Source: Mycobacteriales bacterium
GTDB lineage: Bacteria; Actinomycetota; Actinomycetes; Mycobacteriales; QHCE01
Direction: 5' to 3'
DNA: 36,619 nucleotides
Assembly (NCBI GenBank): GCA_013362805.1
Contig: JABFVL010000009.1
Span: 1-36,619, forward strand
Below are positions 25,336 through 35,000 of this stretch, piece after piece. Within the stretch, counting starts at the first letter, position 1. Each line of letters starts with the position of its first letter. The translations under genes were made by a program, and so were the position numbers. Under the pieces are notes generated by a model that was not told the origin of the DNA, did not search any database, and was given only the letters and a program-made list of their open reading frames with translations.

Positions 25336-25788
25336 ATGAAGCACTTTGACCGAAAAATGTGGGCAATAGCTTCGGTGCTGGTCGGGCTCATGCTGCTCGT
25401 CGTGAGTTGCGGCGGCGATGGCGACGATGGCGGCTACAGTGATTCGGGCTCGGACAAATCAACAGAGAGTCCAACCCCAACGCCCTCGCCAAGCGATGAA
25501 GCAACACCAGCAACCGAGGTCACGGTGGTGGAAGAGAACTACACCATCACGCTTTCTCAGGACACTTTCAGCCCCGGTGATTACACCTTCAAGGTGGCGA
25601 ACCAAGGTGATAGTCCCCATAACTTGATCATCGACGGTCCTGGTGTGGACGCTGCTTCTTCACCCACCCTGCAGCCCGGTGAGTCAGGAGAGGTATCCGC
25701 CACCTTGCAAACCGGCTCCTACGAATTGATTTGCGGCATCGGCAACCACGAAGAGATGGGCATGGCGCTCACTATTCAGGTCGCGTGA
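25336..25788 (+). CDS. Blue-copper (cupredoxin-like) lipoprotein
   Basis: This encodes 150 residues. The lipobox is LVVSCGG (acylated Cys about residue 25), followed by a Gly/Asp/Ser/Thr/Pro linker and a cupredoxin fold. The likely type 1 copper ligands are H95 (SPHNLII), C133, H138 and M143, the last three in C-x4-H-x4-M spacing (motif CGIGNHEEMGM), which is like sulfocyanin-type sites. It is probably an electron carrier at the outside of the membrane. A good ribosome binding site (GGGAG) precedes the start. A strong hairpin follows. Confidence 0.82.
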   Translation: MKHFDRKMWAIASVLVGLMLLVVSCGGDGDDGGYSDSGSDKSTESPTPTPSPSDEATPATEVTVVEENYTITLSQDTFSPGDYTFKVANQGDSPHNLIIDGPGVDAASSPTLQPGESGEVSATLQTGSYELICGIGNHEEMGMALTIQVA

Positions 25789-25823
25789 CCAGGGTCTCTC
25801 TAGCCCAGTGAGTGCGGTGCTTG

Positions 25824-25905
25824 AGCCGTCAACGCTACAACTCGCGAAAGGCAGTGCGAGTTGTAGCGTTTTGGGGCTTTGTGTTTCCCGCCTGAGTTGA
25901 CGGCT
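25824..25905 (+). terminator. Nested inverted repeats after the cupredoxin gene
   Basis: An inner hairpin has perfect 15-base arms, AACGCTACAACTCGC (25831-25845) and GCGAGTTGTAGCGTT (25856-25870), with a 10-base loop and a following T/G-rich tract. An outer pair, AGCCGTCAAC (25824-25833) and GTTGACGGCT (25896-25905), encloses it, overlapping by 3 bases. The inner hairpin is an ordinary strong terminator; the outer pair is unusual. Confidence 0.8.
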
Positions 25906-26190
25906 AATTCTTAGGCTATGTGGAATTGCTGATTCACGCCCGGAATGTGAAAGGGTCTTGCCCCCTTGATCCCCGCTCAGCATTTCCACCAAGGACAGTG
26001 CAGATTGCTGCCGGATTGATGCTTGTTTAGACCTATTAGCCCGTCCAGGTTGATAAACGCTGTTAGATTTTTTTTCAAAATTCGCTCCGCATACAGCCCG
26101 TGTTCGGTTAGGTTTGCTGAGCCATTAAGTCGGCTGGATTTTTATGCCGGGTTAACGCTCTCAAAGTATTCCCCAACGTTTGTGTCGTAA
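25906..26190. other. Promoter region of the LamG-RHS operon
   Basis: No gene is seen. The region contains a T-rich run (about 26068-26080) and is the only long intergenic stretch before the toxin operon. Promoter elements are not clear enough to place. Confidence 0.4.
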
Positions 26191-28998
26191 GTGGAGTGTG
26201 TGTCGCCCGTGCGCTGGTTATGTATCACCCTGACGCTGTGTGCGTCGCTATTAGCAACAGGACTTCCAGCCGGGGCCGCTCCACCCACCGGGCCGAACAC
26301 TGAGCTAACACCACTGACTCAAGAGGAACGCGCCCTCACCGCCGCGCAAACCACCGGCGAACCCGTAGAAATTGTCGAACAGCGCACTGAATTCACCACC
26401 GTCAGAGCCCAACCCGACGGGCGCATCACCGCACAAATCAGCGCTCAACCCGTCCGGGTCAAACAAGACGGACAATGGCAGGGGCTTGACGCCAACCTTC
26501 ACTTTTCCGAAGACGGCCGGGTACGCCCCGGCCCCACCTCAGTCAACATGAACTTCTCCGGTGGCGGCGATGGCCCCATGGCCGTCATCCACGAAGACGG
26601 CAAAAAAGTGGAATTCACTTTCCCCGAAACCTTGCCCCGGCCCGTGCTATCTGGCAACACAGCCACATATCCGCTGTTCACCGACGTGGATCTACGCATC
26701 GCCGTCGAGCCCACCGGCTACACCCAAACGCTCATCGTGGCTACCCCAGAAGCCGCGCAAAACCCGAAACTCGCACAAATTGTCTACGGGCTCAACACCG
26801 AAAACCTCACGGTCAAGACCGATGCCCACGACAACCTAACGGCTGTAGACGCCAATAACGTCACGGTATTCGCGGGCTCGGCGCCGCGCATGTGGGACAG
26901 CGGCAGCGCCGCAGCGCAGAAGAGCGCATCCGAGGGCGCGTCGGCGCCGCCATCTGACCCGGTGGTGACACCACCACCCGGTGCGCAGGTCGCCGTGATG
27001 GACACCGCCGTGTCGAGCGGGAAACTCACTGTCGTGCCTGATCAGGCGCTGATCGAATCCGCGACGTATCCGCTCTATCTCGACCCGGGGCTGACGGCGG
27101 GCAAAATTGGCTGGACCTACATCGACAGCAAATTCCCCAATCAGTCCTATTGGAACGCGGCCATCGCGGATACCGGCGTGGGCTATGAAGCCCAAGAAGG
27201 CACACTGAAGCGCTCATTCTTCCGCTTCGACACCAGCCCGATCTTGGGCAAACAGATCATGCGCGCGACATTCACCGCGCGGGAAACCTGGGCGTGGTCG
27301 TGCGAACAACGCCCCGTGCAGCTGTGGCGCTCCGCTGGGATCGACGAGAACACCACCTGGAACAACGACCCCGACTCGCTGGATCACCTCGACACTGTGT
27401 GGGCCGCTAAGGGCTATCCGGGCTGCGACGCTGGAGAGATCTCCTTCAACGCCACCCGGGCGGTACAAGACGCATCAGCCAGCAACTGGAACTGGTCCAC
27501 CTTCGCGCTCACCGCAGAAAACGAATCAGACACCAAAGCGTGGAAGCGGTTCGAGAAAACACCCAACCTGTGGATCGAATATAACGTGGCGCCCAGCAAG
27601 CCCACCAACGTGGGCACGGTGGAGAACACCACATGCGTGTCGAGCGAAACCCCACCGGTGCTGTACACAGCTACTCCAACGCTCAAAGCGACCATCACCG
27701 ATATTGACGCCAACAACGGCGGCGACGATCGACCTCGAGCCCGCTTCGAATGGTTCAAGAATCACGCCTGGCCCGAAATCGGCACGCACACCACTGACTG
27801 GGCCGACTCCGGAGCTACTCATCAAATAACCATCCCGGCTGGGCAGTTCGCCAACGGCGACGTCCTCACCATGCGCGTGGTCGGTGACGACATGCGAGCG
27901 CTCGGGGAGTACTCCGACTGGTGTGACTACCGCATCGACACGAGCCCACCCAACGCACCACAGGTGACCTCGACGGATTGGCCGGAGAATGTGGACGGCA
28001 AATTTGTGGGTGAAACTGGCGCTGTTACTTTTGCGGCCAATGGCTCGACCGATGTGGTGGCATATCGGTGGAGCCTGAACGTCACTCCGCCAACAACGCA
28101 AGTAAGCACAGGAACCCCAGGTGGTTCCGCGACGGTTAACGTGACACCGCGGCGTGATGGCTTGAATATGCTTTACGTGCAGGCGGTGGATCCGGGCGGA
28201 AATCTCAGCACGATTACCGAATACGCGTTCCGCGCCAAACCACCTGAGCACCCGAACTCGCAATGGCGATTCGATGAAGGTGAAGGCACGACCGTTGCCG
28301 ATACCCAAAATGTTGATCCGTTGACCGTCGGTGGGAATGCGTATTGGGATTTCGGGCAGGCGGAGAACGCGTTGGTTTTTCCGGCTGGCCAAGGTTGGGC
28401 GCGTAGCGCCGATCGGGTCCTTAACGGAAATGACATGACGGTCGCGGTGTGGGTCCGACCTGATGCCGCGAACACCGGCACTACACAAACGGTGTGGGCT
28501 CAGATGAGCGACTACGCCGCTGGCAGCGCGAGAGGTGATCGTTTCGCGGTGCGGATCACCCCAACGGGCACATTCGCTTTCTCGGTGGGCGCGGACAACA
28601 ACAGTGATGTGACCATCACTGGTTCAACATCGGCGCCAGTGGGGGAGTGGACGCACGTTGCGGTGACTTACTCCGGAGACACAGGCCGGATGAATCTATA
28701 CATCAATGGACAGCTTGCGAGCTCTGGAACTGCGGCGGGCGCGGCAGTTCCCGTTGCGGCTGAGCTTCAGTTCTGCGTGGGTCAAACGTTTGTGATCACC
28801 AGTGGCGTTGGCACATGGGGCGAGCGCCTCATCGGTGGAGTGGACGAAATGCAAATGTTCACCTACGAAGCCTCTCCCACCTATGTGCAAACGCTGTATC
28901 AGCAGCAAGCGATGGGTATGCGAGCAACCGCTTCGCCGCCCACCGGTCCCGTCACTGGCGAGGACACGAGTGCCCTCGTGAAGCCAGAACTGCGTTGA
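26191..28998 (+). CDS. Secreted DNRLRE/LamG protein, partner of the RHS toxin
   Basis: This encodes 935 residues. A Sec signal peptide (LCITLTLCASLLATGLPAGAA) ends near residue 29. Next is a beta-rich region typical of actinobacterial RHS partners (about 40-290), a DNRLRE-type domain (about 290-475, with YLDPGLTAG and FFRFDTS), Ig-like strands, and a LamG jelly-roll domain (about 690-895, with WRFDEGEGTTVAD and MTVAVWVRPD, then MNLYINGQLAS). The start may be GTG at 26191, 26200 or 26209; GGAG at 26193-26196 favours one of the latter two. The RHS gene follows 47 bases later. The protein is likely exported and may display or help the RHS particle; such pairs are common in actinobacteria, with no proven role. 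Confidence 0.85.
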   Translation: MECVSPVRWLCITLTLCASLLATGLPAGAAPPTGPNTELTPLTQEERALTAAQTTGEPVEIVEQRTEFTTVRAQPDGRITAQISAQPVRVKQDGQWQGLDANLHFSEDGRVRPGPTSVNMNFSGGGDGPMAVIHEDGKKVEFTFPETLPRPVLSGNTATYPLFTDVDLRIAVEPTGYTQTLIVATPEAAQNPKLAQIVYGLNTENLTVKTDAHDNLTAVDANNVTVFAGSAPRMWDSGSAAAQKSASEGASAPPSDPVVTPPPGAQVAVMDTAVSSGKLTVVPDQALIESATYPLYLDPGLTAGKIGWTYIDSKFPNQSYWNAAIADTGVGYEAQEGTLKRSFFRFDTSPILGKQIMRATFTARETWAWSCEQRPVQLWRSAGIDENTTWNNDPDSLDHLDTVWAAKGYPGCDAGEISFNATRAVQDASASNWNWSTFALTAENESDTKAWKRFEKTPNLWIEYNVAPSKPTNVGTVENTTCVSSETPPVLYTATPTLKATITDIDANNGGDDRPRARFEWFKNHAWPEIGTHTTDWADSGATHQITIPAGQFANGDVLTMRVVGDDMRALGEYSDWCDYRIDTSPPNAPQVTSTDWPENVDGKFVGETGAVTFAANGSTDVVAYRWSLNVTPPTTQVSTGTPGGSATVNVTPRRDGLNMLYVQAVDPGGNLSTITEYAFRAKPPEHPNSQWRFDEGEGTTVADTQNVDPLTVGGNAYWDFGQAENALVFPAGQGWARSADRVLNGNDMTVAVWVRPDAANTGTTQTVWAQMSDYAAGSARGDRFAVRITPTGTFAFSVGADNNSDVTITGSTSAPVGEWTHVAVTYSGDTGRMNLYINGQLASSGTAAGAAVPVAAELQFCVGQTFVITSGVGTWGERLIGGVDEMQMFTYEASPTYVQTLYQQQAMGMRATASPPTGPVTGEDTSALVKPELR

Positions 28999-29045
28999 AA
29001 TCACTAAGAACTTCTATGTCCAGCGACGATGTAAAGAGGTTTGGC

Positions 29046-32000
29046 ATGTCTGCTTCTGGCAATACGGACCGTCCCGACGTTCAAGATGGGGCAGCCCTGA
29101 AACTGGATGCAAAGACGTCCAAGGAGTTGAAGGCCCCGGTAGCGAGGCATGGTCGGCGCGTGCCGTGGGTCGTACTGCGCGCGATAGCGCGGATGCGTCG
29201 CCGTGCTCGTAGGGCATTGCGTTGGGCGAACACGCATCGCCCGATCGCGGTCGGGCTGGTGGTGGCTTTGGTGGCTTCGCTGTTGACGGGCGTGGTGTTT
29301 TGGCCCGATGAGGACAAAGGCCTTGGGCTCACGCCTTTGCAGAAGGATAAGTCGATCGCGGCCAAGCGCGTTGAGGCTAAGAAGTCGGCCCCTGACACGG
29401 ACGATAAAGCGAACATCGACAGTGTTGATGCGCCGGTGTGGCCGCAGCGGGCGAAGGCTCGGGTGGAGTTGCCCGGCAAAGACGGCAAGCCGGTGAAGGC
29501 TGGGCTCTTGCCCATTGATGTCAAACCCGTCAAGGCCAAAGGTGAAGGCGGGGGCGGCGAGGCTGGCCCTTCAAAAGTCGAAATCGAAACCGTAGATCCG
29601 GGTGAGGTCGACGGCGTTGTCGTTCGAGTGTCGCGCGCTGATGGCGGTGACAAGGCGGGCAAGGTCGAGTTAGGCATCGATTATTCGAAGTTCGCGAATG
29701 CCTTCGGTGGCGATTGGGCGAGCCGCCTGCACTTAGTGACTTTGCCCGAATGTGCACGGAGCGTGAAGAAGAGCAAGAAGCCGTGCGCGGCGGGTAAGCC
29801 TGTCGTCTCTGACAACGACGTTGAACAACAGCGCATCACCGCGACAGTGAATGCCGCCCCTGACGGTGAATACACGCAGTATGCGCTGATGGCCGATAAC
29901 TCTGGCAACTCGGGTGACTTCAAGGCGACCGCGCTCACCCCATCGGCGACCTGGTCGGCCGGTGGCTCATCCGGTGAGTTTTCCTGGGATTACGGCATGG
30001 GTGTTCCGCCCGCAGCGGGCCAGTTAACACCAGAATTGGGCCTGGAATATTCCTCATCCAGTGTGGATGGTCGTGTTGCCTCAACAAATAACCAGGCTTC
30101 ATGGGTTGGCGAGGGGTTCGACCTGGGGCTGGGCTATATCGAACGTAGCTACACCTCCTGTTCCGACAACACCGACGGTGCTGGCAACCCCGCTACAGGC
30201 GATCTGTGTTGGAAATCTGACAACGCGACCATGGTCTTCGGCTCAGCTGGTGGCGAGCTGGTGCCCGCCGGAGGCAACCTGTGGCGGCCAAAGCATGACG
30301 ATGGATCGCGAATCGAAAAGGTCACTGGCGCCAACAACGGCGACAATGATGGCGAATATTGGAAGGTCACCTCAACTGATGGCACCCAATATTTCTTTGG
30401 CTTGAACCGTCTGCCTGGCTATGTCGATGGCAAAAACACGACGAATAGTGCCTGGACTGCGCCGGTGTATGGGAACCACACCAACGAGCCGTGCAAACAA
30501 TCCAATTTCAGCGACTCCTGGTGCATGCAGGCCTGGCGCTGGAATTTGGACTATGTCGTGGACGTGCACGGCAACGCCTATTCGGTGTACTACAAAACTG
30601 AGGGCAACAAATATGGCCGCAATATGGATGCCAATGCTGTCACCGATTACACGCGCGGCGGCACGATGGACCGCATCGAATATGGCTTGCGCGATGGCAA
30701 CGCTTACACGACTCCGCTAGCTCAGGTTCGGTTCGAAACAGCCGATCGCTGCATTGGCTCGTGTAACCGCAGCAGCACACAAGACTGGCCCGATGTGCCA
30801 TTCGACCAAGAGTGCACGTCTGGGCCTTGTACCAGCAAGCATTCGCCAACTTTCTGGTCAACGCAGCGACTTAACAAGGTCGTCACCGAAACATGGAACA
30901 CCGGTGCGAGCAAATTTGACCCGGTTGATTCGTGGACATTCCGATTCTCATTCCCAGACCCGGGTGATGGAACAACTCCAGCACTGTGGTTGGAAGGCAT
31001 CAAACGCACTGGACATGTCGGGACGGCAATAGAGCTGCCCGAAGTCACGTTCGGTGGCGCGCAAATGGATAACCGCGTTGAACAATATGACGGCCCACCT
31101 CCGTTGAAGAAGCGTCGCGTTTCCTCGATTAAAACCGAAACTGGTTCATCTATCGGCGTCGGATATTCGAGCAAGGAATGCACGCGAGATGCGTTGCCGT
31201 CGATAGAGGGAAATAACAAGCGGTGTTTCCCCGCCTATTGGACACCGTGGGGTGCATCGGCGCCGAAACTCGACTGGTTCCACAAATATGTGGTGACGAA
31301 CGTAGAGGAAATTGACCTCACTGGTGGTGCGCCAATTGAGGACACCTATTACGACTACGAAAGCAACCAGCCAGCTTGGGTGAAAGACCAGTCGGAAATC
31401 ACTCTCGACAAATACCGCACCCACGGCCAATGGCGCGGCTATGCCCAGGTGAAAGTCACCACCGGTGAAGCATCACCTGGCGCCCAGCAATCCCAGGTGG
31501 AAGAGCGCTATTTCCGGGGCCTTGGCGGCACTGTCACAGATTCCGATGGCGCCCAACTCAACGACCACGACGCATTCGCGGGTCAGCAATATGAAAGCGT
31601 CACGCTGAATGGCCCTGGCGGAGCCGCCGTCAGCGGTGAAACCACATTGCCTTACATTCGCGGCCCATTGGCAACGCGAAGTCACTCGGGCGGAACAGTC
31701 GAGTCTTACCAGGTAGAAGTGGCCGAATCCAGATCTCGAGTCGCACTTTCGGGCGGTGGCTATCAGCGCACCACCGAGCAATACGGCTATGACTCCGAGG
31801 GTCGAATCACCTCGACGAGCAGCTTGGGTGACGCCAGCCAAAGCGGTGACGAGCAATGCACCCGCACGTGGTACGCACCCAAGAATGACTCCGACTGGCT
31901 GCAAGCGGTGCCCAACCGCACCCAAACCACGGCCTCTGCATGCTCCGAATCAGGCGGTGAGATCCTCGCCGAATCGAAGGCATACTTCGATGGTTCGGAC

Positions 32001-35000
32001 GTTTTCGGAAGCACCCCAACGCGAGCATTGGTCACCAAAACTGAAGAGCTCGCATCGCCTGGAAGTTTCGTAGTCGCTGGCCGAGCCGAATATGACATTC
32101 ACGGCCGCACCACGAAAACAACAGACGTGCTCGGCAATTCGACAACCACCGAGTTCACACCGGCGACCGGTGGCCCGATCACCGAAATCAAAACCACGAA
32201 CGCCGCTAATCACGTCACAAGGTCCAAACTCGAACCCGCTCGCGGGCTGGTCACCGAAGACATTGACGCGAACAACAAAACGATGTCGATGGAATACGAC
32301 GCATTGGGCCGACTCACTAAGGGTTGGGACACTATCCGCCCCAAAGCCTCGAACCCAATTCCGACAATGGAATTCGCCTATTTGATTCGCACCGATGGTG
32401 CCGTGGCTATTACGTCAAAGCGATTGAATTCCACCGGCGCGCAGATTTCCTCATACCAATTGATGGATGGCCGTTTGCGTCCACGTCAGACGCAAACCCC
32501 GGCCCCTGATGGCGGCCGAATTATCACCGACACGTATTACGACCGTCGCGGTTTGGCTTGGAAAACAAACGACGCTTGGTACAACGATCAAAACCCCGGC
32601 GTGGATCTAGTGGCGGCCGCTGACAATCAGGTGCCCACCCAAACCGTCACGGAGTTCGACGGTGCGGAACGGCCAACAGCGCAAATCTTCCGCAGCAACC
32701 TCGTCGAAAAATGGCGCACAACCACCACTTATGGCGGCAACTGGGTTTCGGTCGATCCACCTGAGGGTGAGACTGCCACAACAACATATTCAGATGCTCT
32801 TGGTCGGGTTACCGAGAAGCGCCAGTACCACGGTGGCGCGCCAAGCGGTGATTACGATGCGACGACCTACGGTTATGACCGAGCCGATCGGCTCGACACC
32901 ATTACTGATGCCGCCGGGAACCAGTGGAGCTTCGACTACGACCTACGTGGGCGGCGTATCAGTAGTTCCGACCCCGATAAAGGCGTCACCACCAGCACTT
33001 ATGACGATGCCGGTCAGCTTCTCACCACCACGGACGCGCGAGGTATCACTCTCGGATACACCTACGATGCCCTCGGGCGGAGCACCTCTGTCCGCGACGG
33101 CGCCGTCGATGGGCCTAAACGTGCCGAGTGGATTTATGACACGGTAATGAAGGGCCACCCCACGTCGGCGACTCGTTTCGATGGCGCGAATGCCTACACC
33201 TCGGCCATTACCGGCTACGACGATGGCTATAACGTCACGGCCTCCAAGGTGACGATTCCGAGTGCCGAAGGCCAATTGGCGGGTGACTACACGGCCACCA
33301 ACACGTATTACCAAGATGGCTCGCTATGGGATACAAAATATCCCACCATGGCCGATCTGACCACCGAGACTATTCGAAACGAATACACGCCCTTGGGTTT
33401 GCAGTCGAAACTGTTCTCCGGGTTGGACCGTTACGCCTCCGAGATCGTGTACTCCAAATACGGGGAGGTAAACCGCGTCACCATCGGCAAGGTTTACAAC
33501 CGTGTGTGGCGTAGCTGGTACCGCGAGGAAGGCACCCACCGACTCCAGCGAGTCATGTCTGATAAGGAGCTCAACGGGAGCACGGAGAACCTCGCCGACG
33601 TCCGCTACACCTATGACGACGCCGGCAACGTTCAATCGATCATTGACAGCCCGCTCAATGGCACTGTTGATGCACAATGTTTCGACTACGACTACCTACG
33701 ACGGCTCAACCAGGCGTGGACAGCGAGTTCTGGTTCATGTGCTGATGCGCCCACAGCCCAGAACGTAGGTGGGCCGGAAGCGTATTGGCAGTCCTGGACA
33801 TTTGACGTCACTGGCAACAGGCTCAGCGAAACCCAACACGGGTTTGGCGCTACCGCCGGTCAAGACGTTGAAGCCCGCTACAGTTATCCCGCGCCAGGCT
33901 CTGCCCGACCTCACGCGGTAAGCACGGTGGAGCGCACCGGCGCTGGCCTGACCTCACAGGCAGTTGCACCGCAAGATGAGCCGGAAACTCCAGAGGCCAC
34001 CCCAACACCTTCTGCTAGCCCGTCCCCATCAGCGACACCAAGGGCAACGCCGTCCCCGACAAAGACTCCATCGGCGAGTTCGTCGCCTAGCGCGTCAGCA
34101 AGCCCGACCACCACTCCGAATGCCCAAGGCGAACTCGCGGAGGCAGATGAGGCGGCAGGAGGTGCGGGGGAAGACCCAAGCCCATCAGGCACTCCGTCCG
34201 CGACGCCGAAGCCATCACCTACAAAGTCGCCGAATGGCGAGGATGCAACGGCTGATGCGCCATCAGGTGAGCAAGCCGCACCTAGTGCCGAAGCCACAAC
34301 AGTTCCGATAGACGAGTTTTCATATGACGACGCGGGAAACACCACTCGTCGTGTAGTCGGCGGGGTAACCCAAGATTTGACGTGGGATAGCGAAGGGCAT
34401 CTCGCATCGGCAACATCGAACGGCAATACCACTTCATTTATCTACGATGCTTCTGGCCAGCGTCTGATCAAGAAGGATCCGACGGGGACGACCCTCTACC
34501 TCGGCAACACGGAGCTGCGCCTAGACACCGCTACTAGCACGGTGAAGGGCACGCGCTTCTACACCTTCAACGGTGATCAAGTGAGTGTCCGTCAAGGGAG
34601 CACAGTCACCCGCACATTGAATGATCACCACGGAACAGGCGGGATCGCCGTCAACGTGGCCGATATGAGCGTTAAGACACGCAAGATGCTGCCCTACGGT
34701 TCACCTCGTTCGGGTTCAACAAATGTGGCTTGGGCGGGTAATAAGGGTTTTGTTGGTGGAACCGTAGATCCCGAGCTTGGGCTCACGCATTTGAATGCCC
34801 GCGAATATGACCCGGTGCTCGGCAAATTCATATCGGTAGACCCGATCATGAGCGCCGGAATGCCGCAGCAGTTCAACGGCTATTCGTATGCGCTCAACAA
34901 CCCCACATCGTTCAACGACTCCTCGGGTTTGTTCCCGATGAGCTCCATTCGCAACGGTGTGAAAGCGGCAGGCCGCGCGGCATCGAAATCAGGCACCTAC

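Noticed and set aside
27526..28488. 320-residue minus-strand frame inside the LamG gene
   Set aside because: Antisense shadow of a strongly supported secreted protein; composition is His/Arg-rich and unlike any family.
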